A stretch of 19,480 nucleotides of DNA from JBFKMV01 sp041629655 (GTDB taxonomy: Bacteria; Acidobacteriota; Polarisedimenticolia; Polarisedimenticolales; Polarisedimenticolaceae), in assembly GCA_041629655.1 (NCBI GenBank), contig JBFKMV010000088.1, positions 1 to 19,480 of the forward strand, in the 5' to 3' direction. This document shows, in pieces, positions 1 through 6,933 of this stretch; position 1 is the first letter of the stretch; the number at the start of each line of letters is the position of its first letter. Both the position numbers and the translations under genes were made by a program. The notes beneath the pieces are model-generated. The model searched no databases, was not told the DNA's origin, and saw only the letters and a program-made list of their open reading frames with translations.

Positions 1-286
1 CCGCCGTGCAGGTCTCCGTGCCCGTCGCCGAGCATTCGCCCACGCCGCAGCTCGAATCCCGAGTCAGATCCTCGTCGGTCGAGCCGTCGCAGTCGTTGTC
101 CAGGTTGTCGCAGACCTCCGCGGAGGGATCGCCAGGCGTACAGGTGTCGCCGCCCCACGCGCCCGCCGTGCAGGTCTCCGTGCCCGTCGCCGAGCATTCG
201 CCCACGCCGCAGCTCGAATCCCGAGTCAGATCCTCGTCGGTCGAGCCGTCGCAGTCGTTGTCCAGGTTGTCGCAGACCTCCGCGGA
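1..286. repeat. 162-bp in-frame tandem repeat inside the MopE-type gene
   Basis: Bases 1-124 are identical to 163-286, an offset of 162 bp or 54 codons. The next 38 bases have only partial counterparts, and the array continues past the left edge. It encodes the CGVGEC / DNDCDG unit. Near-perfect identity at DNA level, including third codon positions, points to recent duplication or gene conversion. Confidence 0.9.
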
Positions 287-1333
287 AGGTGCCCCAGGCG
301 TGCAGGTGTCCAATCCACCCTGGCAAGTCGCCGTCGCCGCGCATTCACCTACACCGCACGTGGTCGGCGTGCCGTCCGGTTCGTTGTTGGGCTGACACAC
401 ACCAACTGCGTCGCAGGTGTCCGGGTTGTCGCAGGTGGTGTTTGACGAGTCGCCGCAAGCGGTGTCGATCGTCTCGAACTTGCACGAATCGTTGCAGCAG
501 TCGCCGACAACCGGGTCGCCGGGGTCGCACTGTTCCCCGCCCTCGACGATGCCGTTGCCGCAGATCGTGATGTCGCCGACCCTTATGGGCGCGTCATCCG
601 GATTGCAGCTGCACTTCGAGCCCGTCCCGGGATCGGTATCGAGCTCGGGATTGAGGGGGTTCGTGGCTCCGCAATTCTCGGCTGCCTTGGTGTTGACGTT
701 GTTATCCCAGCTGGTGCAGGTATTCACATCCGCAAAACCGTCGCCGTTGCTGTCGCCACAGACGAAGGTCGCTGTGAACTGGAAGACGGTAAAGAGGCAG
801 GTCCCCCCACTTCCGTCGGTGCAGGGACCCGTGATCTTGTTGCCGCATGGGTCCGTGTTCTGCGCGTAGACGTCGCCGCAGACATCGCCAATGGCTGTTT
901 CGGCGTCCCAGTACGGACCCCCTTGCTGATCGCAGCTAGTGGCAGGGCTTGCGAGGGGATGGAGATATTCCCGAAAGCAGGTGCCGTCAGGATCGCTCAG
1001 GGCCGAGCCCCCAACCTCGTTGATCCAGAGTCCGATGTCGTACCTGTCGGGGCCCGACTCGATCGTGGCCTCCATCGTCACGGTTATGTTTTCGCCGGCT
1101 ATGCACGACTCAGGACCCGAGACCACCGTGAGCGCGCCGAGTCGGACGTCGTTGGCGGTGCAAGGAGGGTTGCCCCCGACTTTTTCCTTGATGCAGGGTT
1201 GTCCCGGCGACCCGCCGTGGGTGGCGAACGCGGCTGAGGGGATCAAGACGGCGACCACAAGGAAGATCGCCAGAATCCCCCACTTACAGACGCATTCCGT
1301 CAGGCCTTGCCTACACCAGTAATTGAAATTCAT
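1..1333 (-). CDS. Secreted cysteine-rich MopE-type repeat protein (5' part, runs off left edge)
   Basis: The open frame starts with ATG at 1333 and is still open at base 2 (444 codons), so the C-terminus is outside the window. Residues 18-37 form a hydrophobic signal peptide with likely cleavage after AFA (A37). Residues 38-250 are an unrecognised extracellular region with paired cysteines and a DSNGDG acidic loop. At about 258 comes CGNGIVEGGEQCDPG, the Myxococcus-type cysteine-rich repeat (DUF4215-like). From C326 there are repeats with the pattern CGVGEC...CTPG.PSAEVCDNLDNDCDG, the MopE metal-binding motif family. The first unit is 49 residues; the second (375-428) and third are 54-residue units almost identical in DNA. 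Such proteins are secreted or surface-bound and may bind Ca or Cu, but the actual role is unknown. A run of eight G lies 6 nt before the ATG, a poor Shine-Dalgarno. The frame was read by translating the minus strand directly. Confidence 0.85.
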   Translation of the reverse strand, partial: MNFNYWCRQGLTECVCKWGILAIFLVVAVLIPSAAFATHGGSPGQPCIKEKVGGNPPCTANDVRLGALTVVSGPESCIAGENITVTMEATIESGPDRYDIGLWINEVGGSALSDPDGTCFREYLHPLASPATSCDQQGGPYWDAETAIGDVCGDVYAQNTDPCGNKITGPCTDGSGGTCLFTVFQFTATFVCGDSNGDGFADVNTCTSWDNNVNTKAAENCGATNPLNPELDTDPGTGSKCSCNPDDAPIRVGDITICGNGIVEGGEQCDPGDPVVGDCCNDSCKFETIDTACGDSSNTTCDNPDTCDAVGVCQPNNEPDGTPTTCGVGECAATATCQGGLDTCTPGAPSAEVCDNLDNDCDGSTDEDLTRDSSCGVGECSATGTETCTAGAWGGDTCTPGDPSAEVCDNLDNDCDGSTDEDLTRDSSCGVGECSATGTETCTA

Positions 1334-1384
1334 GTACCGCCCCCCCCTAAGGCGCGCGCACGCACGCCCTGGTTCTCGCTAAAC

Positions 1385-1410
1385 CGCCAAGCCGATACCG
1401 CTTCTTGGCG
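1385..1410. repeat. Inverted repeat CGCCAAG-N12-CTTGGCG
   Basis: This is a perfect 7-bp dyad (1385-1391 and 1404-1410). An inner AAGC/GCTT pairing (1389-1392 and 1400-1403) is an alternative. It lies 52-77 bp upstream of the MopE-type start codon. It could be an operator or a hairpin in that gene's leader. No linked -35/-10 pair was found. Confidence 0.4.
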
Positions 1411-1841
1411 CCCAAACGTGATGTGAACTCGCTCGAGAATCGCGTCTCTCCCCCTCTGGGACGCCAGACCTGACCCGCAGACGTCAAGAGGTTAGACCTT
1501 CTCGGATTCAGACGTTATCGGGTGAAGACCTGAGTCTTGTCGAATAGTCCTCCGCTCCGGTCTCTGTAGGACAACATGCCAGCAGCATGGTTTCGACCTG
1601 TCGCCTGAGACGCTGCGGCGATGAAGGATCGACGCTGGGCTTTGGGTCGCTCGCAGCGGCGGCGGCGCGTCCAGCAGCCCCGATCGCGGGGCCCGGCGCC
1701 CTCCGACTCGCAGACGACGTGGAACCGGCTCCCGCCGGACCACGATCAGTGCTCGGTCCGCGACATCGGCCCCCCGCGGCCGAACAATCCGGGCTTCAGT
1801 CCCCCTCGCCCTTCGTCCAGCCGCAACGAACCCGCGAGCGC

Positions 1842-1869
1842 TTGCTCCCGAGCAGCGCTGTGCTAGATT
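1842..1869 (+). promoter_or_regulatory. Candidate sigma-70-type promoter for the PBP gene
   Basis: TTGCTC (1842-1847) is followed after 16 bp by TAGATT (1864-1869). A TG sits one base before the -10 (TGCTAGATT), an extended -10 arrangement. Matches to consensus are 3/6 and 4/6. Transcription from about 1876 would give a leader of about 47 nt to the TTG at 1923. It lies inside the longer open frame that starts at 1587, which supports the shorter protein. Confidence 0.4.
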
Positions 1870-1909
1870 CGGATCGAGGTGCAACGGCGCCTCGAACTCC
1901 CGGGGCGGT

Positions 1910-1915
1910 GGGAGG
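1910..1915 (+). promoter_or_regulatory. Ribosome binding site GGGAGG that sets the PBP start
   Basis: GGGAGG lies 7 nt upstream of an in-frame TTG at 1923. It places the start directly before the short basic stretch and membrane segment expected of a class A PBP. No ATG occurs in frame between 1587 and this point. Confidence 0.65.
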
Positions 1916-1922
1916 CGCGAGC

Positions 1923-4499
1923 TTGAGCGAGACCACGACACGACCCCAGCGTCGCTGGCCGCTCGGAATCCTTGCCGGACTCGTTCTTGTCGCCGCCATC
2001 GGCGGCTGGTCGCTAGGGCGCTACCTGCGCTTCGAGCTGCCCGACGTCAACAAGCTCGAGGACTACTCCCCACCGGTGATCACGCGCGTGCTCGCGGGCG
2101 ACGGGGCGCTGGTCGACACGTTCTTCGAGCAGCGGCGGATGATGCTGGAGTTCGGCGACCTGCCCGAGGTGTTCAAGCACGCGCTGATCGCCGTCGAGGA
2201 CGCCAACTTCTACGATCACACCGGCGTCGACGTCGCGGGCGTGGCCCGCGCCGTGTGGCGCAACGTGACCGCGATGCGGCGCGCCCAGGGCGCCAGCACG
2301 CTGACCCAGCAGCTGGCGCGGAACCTGTTCCTGACTCGCGAGAAGACCTTCCGGCGCAAGTTCCAGGAGATGCTGCTGGCGATCGAGATCGAGCGGCGCT
2401 ACAGCAAGGACGAGATCCTGCGCTTCTACTGCAACCAGGTCTACATGGGCCACGGCCGCTACGGGCTCGAGGCGGCGGCCCGCTACTATCTGGACAAGCC
2501 GGCCCGCGAGCTGACCCTCGACGAGGCCGCGTTGCTGGCGGGCCTGATCCAGCGTCCCGAGGACATCTCGCCGTTCAAGAACCCCCAGCGGGCCCAGCGC
2601 CGCCGCGATCACGTGCTGGCGCGGATGGTCGCCGAGGGCTTCCTGGCGCCCGACCAGGCCGAGGCGGCGCGCCAGGCCCCGATCCCCAACGTTCCCGGCG
2701 CGGGCGAGCGCGACACCGCGCCGTACTTCGTCGAGCAGGTGCGACGGTGGCTGAAGCAGGAGTACGGCGACTCCAGCCTGTACCGCGCCGGCCTCGAGGT
2801 GCGCACGACGCTCGACCCGCGGCTGCAGGCCTACGCCAACGAGGCCGTCGAGCAGGGATTGCGCGAGCTGGACCGCCGCCAGGGCTGGCGCGGCGTGCAG
2901 CAGCGCGTCCCGCCCGAGGCGGATCTCCTGACGTGGGACGCCGAGTCGTGGCGCACCGCCCCGCGCGCCGGCGAGGTCGTGGACGGCGTCGTGCTGACCG
3001 CGGAACGCGGCCGCTACGAGGTTCGCGTGGCCCAGCTGCGCGGCCGGCTGGAACCCGAGGACCTGGCCTGGACAAGCCAGGGCGGCAAGCCCGCCAGCTT
3101 CGAGCCGGGGGACCTGCTGCGGGTGCGCCTGACCAGCGTCCACGACGACGGCACGGCCGAACTGGCGCTCGAGCAGGAACCGCTGGTGGAGGCGGCCCTG
3201 GTCGCCCTCGATCCCGCCACCGGCGCGGTCCGCGCGCTCGTCGGCGGGTTCGATTTCGAGCGCAGCGAGTTCGATCGCGCCGTGCAGGCCCGCCGGCAGA
3301 CCGGCTCGGCCTTCAAGCCGTTCGTGTTCGCGGCGGCCCTGGCCGAGGGCCTGACCCTGGCCGACTCGCTGGTCGACGAGCCGACCGTGTTCCTCGACCC
3401 GCGACAGCCCGTCCCGTACCTGCCCAAGAACTACACCAACCAGTACTACGGGGCGGTCACGCTGCGTCGCGCGCTGGAGAAGTCGGCCAACGTGGCGACG
3501 GTGCGGCTGCTCGACAAGGTCGGCACGAACGCGGTGATCGAGACCTCACGCCGCCTCGGGATCAGCAGCGGGCTGCGGCCGTACGCGTCGCTGGCCCTGG
3601 GCTCGTTCGAGATCAGCCTGCTCGAGTTGACCTCGGCCTTCGGCACCTTCGCCAACAACGGCGTGCGGGTCGAGCCGCACCTGGTCGAGGAGGTGCTGGA
3701 CCGGAGCGGCTCGACGCTGTTCCGCAAGGAGCCCGAGATCCGGGATGCGGTGGGTCCGCAGATCGCCTACCTGATGACGCGCGTGATGGAAGGCGTGATC
3801 ACCGACGGGACCGGCCGCGCCGCCGCCTCGCTGGGCCGGGCGCTGGCCGGCAAGACCGGCACCACGGACGATTACACCGACGCCTGGTTCGTCGGCTACG
3901 CGCCCGACCTGGCGGTCGGCGTGTGGGTCGGGTTCGACGAGAAGAAGAGCCTCGGCAAGCGCGAGACGGGCGCCGGCGCGGCGCTCCCGATCTGGACCGG
4001 TTTCATGCGCCGCGCGCTCGAGCACCTGCCGGATCGCGAGTTCGAGCGACCCGAGCGCATCTCGGTGGTGGTCATCGATCGCCAGACCGGCCTGCGCGCC
4101 AACCCCGCCGCGAGCTGCTCCGAGCCGTTCAGCGAGGTGTTCGTCTCGGGGACGGAGCCCACCGCGTATTGCAGCCGCGCCGCTCACGCCCGGCTACGGC
4201 TGCCCTACCTGTTCCACGGCTACCCGCTCACCGAGCAGGGCGAGCTCGAGATCCCGGAGCGCGAGCTGCTCGACCTGCTGGAGAACGAGCCGCAGGTCTA
4301 CCTCGCCGACGGGGGTGCGCGGCTGGAGTTCCCGGCCCCCGAAGGCCTGGTCTCGCTGCCGTTGCAGGTGACGCCCGGAGGCGGCGGCCCTCCGCTGTCC
4401 GAATCGATGCTGGCCGCCCTCGCCGAGCAGGAGGAGGACCCGACGCGCTGGGTCGGGACCGACGGCCGCCAGGCGGTCGTGGTGCTGTTCCGCAACTAG
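1923..4499 (+). CDS. mrcA: Class A penicillin-binding protein 1A-type (transglycosylase/transpeptidase)
   Basis: This bifunctional inner-membrane enzyme polymerises lipid II glycan chains and cross-links peptidoglycan. With the TTG start at 1923 it has 858 residues, normal for PBP1A. A basic N-terminus is followed by one membrane anchor (about residues 13-33). The GT51 glycosyltransferase domain follows (about 60-240), with catalytic EDANFYDHTG (Glu92), GASTLTQQLARN and the RKFQEMLLAIEIER motif. An OB-like insert lies around 310-410. The transpeptidase domain has S462AFK465, S521AN523 and K644TG646, all intact. The tail after residue 720 contains two cysteines about 20 residues apart that could form a periplasmic disulfide. 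The open frame extends back to an ATG at 1587, but that part looks non-coding. It is the only complete gene on the plus strand and ends 4 bp from the convergent lipM-like gene, with no obvious terminator. Confidence 0.93.
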   Translation: MSETTTRPQRRWPLGILAGLVLVAAIGGWSLGRYLRFELPDVNKLEDYSPPVITRVLAGDGALVDTFFEQRRMMLEFGDLPEVFKHALIAVEDANFYDHTGVDVAGVARAVWRNVTAMRRAQGASTLTQQLARNLFLTREKTFRRKFQEMLLAIEIERRYSKDEILRFYCNQVYMGHGRYGLEAAARYYLDKPARELTLDEAALLAGLIQRPEDISPFKNPQRAQRRRDHVLARMVAEGFLAPDQAEAARQAPIPNVPGAGERDTAPYFVEQVRRWLKQEYGDSSLYRAGLEVRTTLDPRLQAYANEAVEQGLRELDRRQGWRGVQQRVPPEADLLTWDAESWRTAPRAGEVVDGVVLTAERGRYEVRVAQLRGRLEPEDLAWTSQGGKPASFEPGDLLRVRLTSVHDDGTAELALEQEPLVEAALVALDPATGAVRALVGGFDFERSEFDRAVQARRQTGSAFKPFVFAAALAEGLTLADSLVDEPTVFLDPRQPVPYLPKNYTNQYYGAVTLRRALEKSANVATVRLLDKVGTNAVIETSRRLGISSGLRPYASLALGSFEISLLELTSAFGTFANNGVRVEPHLVEEVLDRSGSTLFRKEPEIRDAVGPQIAYLMTRVMEGVITDGTGRAAASLGRALAGKTGTTDDYTDAWFVGYAPDLAVGVWVGFDEKKSLGKRETGAGAALPIWTGFMRRALEHLPDREFERPERISVVVIDRQTGLRANPAASCSEPFSEVFVSGTEPTAYCSRAAHARLRLPYLFHGYPLTEQGELEIPERELLDLLENEPQVYLADGGARLEFPAPEGLVSLPLQVTPGGGGPPLSESMLAALAEQEEDPTRWVGTDGRQAVVVLFRN

Positions 4500-4503
4500 G
4501 CCC

Positions 4504-5367
4504 TCAGGGCAGGCGCGGTCCCCAGCGCCGCTCGCGCTCGCCGAGCCGTCCCCGGAGCGTCCAGCTAGCCGAGTCGTACTTCCAGCAGCGCAACCGCGTC
4601 GCCGCTTCGCGCTCGGCCCCGGTCAGCCGGCCGGGCTCCAGCCGGACCCCGAAGCGGCGCTCGAAGCCCCCGGCCAGGGCCCGGTCGAGCCGTTCCGCCG
4701 CTTCGCCGGCCGTCCCGCCGAGTCGCGGGCCCAGCGCGGCGAGGCGATCGCCGACGGGTTCTCCTCCCAGCGCCTGCGACAGGCGCTCCGGGTCGGCGCG
4801 CAGCAGGATCGAGCCGTGCTGGAGGAACGCCCCGCGACGGCGCAGCTGCGCCGATCCGATCAGCTTCCGGCCTTCGAGCTGGATCTCGTGCGGCGCCGTG
4901 ACGCCGAAGCAGGCCGCTCCCGCGCTCCGCGCGGCGCGTGCCGCGGGGCTGTGGGTGGCCGGTGTGCTCGCGGCGATCCCGAGCGCTTCGAGGGCCAGCA
5001 GCAGCGCCTCGGCGATCCGGCGGTAGGTGTCCACGACGCCGCCGGGGAACGGGTCGTCGCGAAGCCGTCCCACCACCGCGTACGTCCGCTCGTGCTCGTG
5101 GAGCACGGCGTGTCCCCCCGTCGGCCGCCGGACCAGGTCGATCGCCTCGCGGCGCAGGAACGCGAGGGCCTGCCCGCCGGGCGGAGACTGGCCGCGGCCG
5201 AGCGAGAGCGCCGGCGGGCTCCAGCCGTACAGCCGCACGGTCGGGACGAGCGGACCCGCGGCGGTGGCGTAGCGCTCCAGCACCGCCTCGTCGACCGCCA
5301 GGTTCCACGCGCCGTCGTCCGGCGCGTCGCGCAACCAGCGCCAGCGGGGCCCGGAGCTACGACTCAA
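4504..5367 (-). CDS. lipM: LipM-like octanoyltransferase / lipoate-protein ligase family
   Basis: This 287-residue protein belongs to the BPL/LplA/LipB catalytic family, which attaches octanoyl or lipoyl groups to a lysine of GcvH or E2 domains. Visible motifs are RRPTGGHAVLHEHE (about residues 80-93), Cys153 in GAACFGVTAPHEI, and EGRKLIGSAQLRRRG (Lys168) followed by LQHGSILL. A cysteine at this place, about 15 residues before GRK.xGSAQ, is the acyl-thioester nucleophile of LipM (Cys150 in B. subtilis) and is not used by LplA-type ligases, so I favour octanoyltransferase. The start is TTG at 5367, overlapping the regulator gene by 11 nt, with no clear Shine-Dalgarno; it fits the family because the WRWLRD...NLAVDEAVL opening follows at once. 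No lipA or lipoyl-domain gene is in the window. A true ligase activity cannot be excluded. Confidence 0.75.
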   Translation of the reverse strand: MSRSSGPRWRWLRDAPDDGAWNLAVDEAVLERYATAAGPLVPTVRLYGWSPPALSLGRGQSPPGGQALAFLRREAIDLVRRPTGGHAVLHEHERTYAVVGRLRDDPFPGGVVDTYRRIAEALLLALEALGIAASTPATHSPAARAARSAGAACFGVTAPHEIQLEGRKLIGSAQLRRRGAFLQHGSILLRADPERLSQALGGEPVGDRLAALGPRLGGTAGEAAERLDRALAGGFERRFGVRLEPGRLTGAEREAATRLRCWKYDSASWTLRGRLGERERRWGPRLP

Positions 5368-6751
5368 CGGGCGGTCGGCGGCGCCTGCGACGGTACTCGG
5401 CGGAGCGGATCTCGTACTTCCGCAGCAGCCGTTGCAGCGCCGAGCGCAACATCCCGGCCTGCTGTGCGGCCGCCGTGACGTTGCCCGCGTTGCGTTCGAG
5501 GATCTCCCGCAGGTAGGCCCGCTCGAATCGCTCGACGACCTCGCGTTTGGCCTCCTTGAAGATCCGTGACTGGACGGTCTCGTCCCGGGACTGCTCGGGC
5601 TCGGCTCCGCGGATCTTCTCCGGCAGGTCGCGCGGGCGGATCACGCCGTCCGTGGCCAGGATCACGCCCTGCTCCACCGCGTTGCGCAGCTCGCGCACGT
5701 TACCCGGCCAGCGGTACCGGCCGAGCACGGCCAGGGTCTCCGCGGAGGGCTGGATCGGCGGCAGCTCGTTGATCTCGCGGATCGAGTCGATGAAGTGGTT
5801 GACGAGCAGCGGGATGTCCTCGACGCGCTCCCGCAGGGGCGGGAGGCCGACGCTCACCGGGGCCAGCCGGCCCAGCAGATCCTCACGGAAGCGGCCCTGC
5901 TCCGCGGCACGTCGGGCGTCCGCTTGCGTCGAGCAGAAGATCGGCGGGAGTCCGTCGCGCCGCCCCGAGCGCTCGTCGAGCTCCAGGCGCTCGGCCAGCC
6001 GGTCCTGCAACGCGGGAGCAAGCTCCAGCACGGAATCCAGGAACACCACCGACGAGCGTGCGTTGCCGAGCAGCCCGCCGGGGAGTCCTCCCGATCCGCC
6101 CGCCCCGCCGAACAGCTCCGCGTCGAGCGCGGCTGATTCCGGACGGGCGCAGTCCACGCTGATGAACGGGCGCTCCCGCCAGCCGGACAACGCGTGCAGG
6201 GTGCGGGCGGCGAGCTCCTTTCCCACCCCGGTCTCGCCGTGGAACCAGGCGTGGGTCGGCACCGCGGCCAGTCGCTCGAGCCGGTCCCGCAAACGCTGCA
6301 TCGCTGCGCTGCGTCCGACCAGGCGCGTGTACCCCGCGCGGCCCCGAATCTCCTCCCGCAGCCGCTCGCAATCCCGCAGCAGGCCGCCGAGACGCACCGC
6401 GCGCTCCGCGAGCAGCGCCAGCGCAGGATCGTCGAGCGGCTTGAGCTGTACGTCGAGGGCGCCCTCCCTCAACGCGGCGATCGCGGCATCGGCAGCGCCT
6501 TCGGCCGCCAGCGCGATTACCGAGGCGGCGGGACGGAGCCGGCGGGCCGTGCCGATCAGGTCCGAGGCGGCGACGCCCGGTGCGTCGAGCTCGAGGAGCA
6601 GCATGCCGACCCGGCTCGTGCGCAGTGTCTCCAGCGCCTCCGGCGCCGACGCTGCATCGAGGACCTTGATGCCTTGCTTCTCGAGGACGTCCCGCACGCG
6701 GGACCGCAGGACCGGATCGCGGTCCACGACGAGCGCCAAGGGTGGATCCAT
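5357..6751 (-). CDS. Degenerate NtrC-family regulator (pseudo-receiver, AAA+ without GAFTGA, Fis-type HTH)
   Basis: 464 residues, with ATG at 6751 and a G6 run 6 nt upstream. The receiver domain (1-107) aligns residue for residue with NtrC. The phosphorylated Asp54 is Glu here, Thr82 is Ala, Lys104 is kept, and the acidic pocket reads D10-R11-D12. The AAA+ domain (about 140-370) has a good Walker A (GETGVGKE, 172-179), the arginine region GRFREDLLGRL, LPPLRERVEDIPLL and RWPGNVRELRNAVEQ. After ELFG (212-215), however, the GAFTGA loop that contacts sigma-54 is replaced by a Gly-rich stretch, Walker B reads VVFLDS (D239-S240) instead of LDE, and sensor I reads STQ instead of ATN. The C-terminus (412-448) is a Fis-like helix-turn-helix (NVTAAAQQAGMLRSALQRLL), followed by a basic tail. 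The family is usually an ATP-dependent sigma-54 activator. This copy probably binds DNA but acts otherwise, by inference. The open frame extends to 7174, but it would then overlap the upstream TPR gene. Confidence 0.85.
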   Translation of the reverse strand: MDPPLALVVDRDPVLRSRVRDVLEKQGIKVLDAASAPEALETLRTSRVGMLLLELDAPGVAASDLIGTARRLRPAASVIALAAEGAADAAIAALREGALDVQLKPLDDPALALLAERAVRLGGLLRDCERLREEIRGRAGYTRLVGRSAAMQRLRDRLERLAAVPTHAWFHGETGVGKELAARTLHALSGWRERPFISVDCARPESAALDAELFGGAGGSGGLPGGLLGNARSSVVFLDSVLELAPALQDRLAERLELDERSGRRDGLPPIFCSTQADARRAAEQGRFREDLLGRLAPVSVGLPPLRERVEDIPLLVNHFIDSIREINELPPIQPSAETLAVLGRYRWPGNVRELRNAVEQGVILATDGVIRPRDLPEKIRGAEPEQSRDETVQSRIFKEAKREVVERFERAYLREILERNAGNVTAAAQQAGMLRSALQRLLRKYEIRSAEYRRRRRRPPVES

Positions 6752-6782
6752 CGTTTGCCCCCCGATGAACGATCTCGCTGAT

Positions 6783-6865
6783 GGCTTCCCGACTGGGAAT
6801 CCGAAGTGCGGGAGCACTCCCGCCGCTCGGCCCAAGTATACCGGCTTCCCGAGTCCTGGGAATGC
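6783..6865. repeat. Two related dyad repeats flanking a -10-like box in the regulator leader
   Basis: Copy 1 (6783-6802) and copy 2 (6843-6865) share GGCTTCCCGA and TGGGAAT and differ by a 3-nt insertion between them. Each is a dyad, TTCCC-N4-GGGAA and TTCCC-N7-GGGAA. Their left ends are exactly 60 bp apart. A third hairpin, GCGGGA-GCAC-TCCCGC, lies at 6808-6823. The arrangement suits an operator pair for a DNA-binding protein, with autoregulation the simplest idea. Confidence 0.55.
6835..6840 (-). promoter_or_regulatory. Candidate -10 box TATACT for the regulator gene
   Basis: Reading on the minus strand, TATACT is a 5/6 match to TATAAT in an otherwise very GC-rich leader, about 84 nt upstream of the ATG at 6751. 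The hexamer at -35 spacing (6858-6863, ATTCCC) is poor and lies inside dyad copy 2. The promoter may therefore need an activator or be blocked by one. Confidence 0.4.
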
Positions 6866-6887
6866 TCGGATTCGTGGCGGTGAACCC

Positions 6888-6929
6888 GGGCCCGGGAACG
6901 GGCCCCGCTGGGTTGCGAGACGGCAACCC
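6888..6929 (-). terminator. Two GC-rich hairpins after the 848-residue TPR gene, no T-run
   Basis: GGGTTGC-GAGACG-GCAACCC (6910-6929) begins 4 nt after the TAG stop at 6934-6936. A second hairpin, GGGCCCG-GGAA-CGGGCCC (6888-6905), follows. Both stems are 7 bp and perfect. Neither is followed by a T-tract on the minus strand, so they may be a weak terminator or 3'-end stabilisers and not a classical intrinsic terminator. Confidence 0.35.
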
Positions 6930-6933
6930 CGGG

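Larger units (their letters stand above)
1334..1922. other. Divergent intergenic region between the MopE-type gene and the PBP gene
   Basis: I see no convincing gene in these 589 bp. Open frames exist on both strands (for example plus 1587-1922 and minus 1492-1941), but their translations are Arg/Pro/Ser/Ala-rich, with no recognisable domain. The region is visibly less GC-rich than the flanking genes between 1334 and 1580. It holds a 7-bp inverted repeat (1385-1410), a 5-bp hairpin (1525-1538), a candidate promoter for the PBP gene (1842-1869) and its ribosome binding site. No tRNA, tmRNA, RNase P or riboswitch core was recognised. Confidence 0.6.

Noticed and set aside
1..286. Tandem repeat considered as a CRISPR array
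   Set aside because: The unit is 162 bp, in frame, without spacers, and encodes conserved Cys-rich MopE-type units.
1466..1476. GGGTCAGGTCT on the minus strand, similar to part of the SRP RNA core
   Set aside because: The following GGAAGGAAGCAGCC-type tetraloop and helix are absent, so it is not a 4.5S RNA gene.
1492..1941. Minus-strand open frame in the divergent intergenic region
   Set aside because: Composition is random-like, there is no domain, it overlaps the likely PBP promoter and start, and no convincing ribosome binding site is visible.
2255..5026. Plus-strand open frame of 923 codons over the PBP and lipM-like genes
   Set aside because: It is out of frame with the clear PBP motifs. 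Its translation is almost all Arg, Gly, Ala and Pro.
6888..6929. Classical intrinsic terminator after the TPR gene
   Set aside because: The hairpins are good but no T-run follows, so they are listed only as a tentative terminator.
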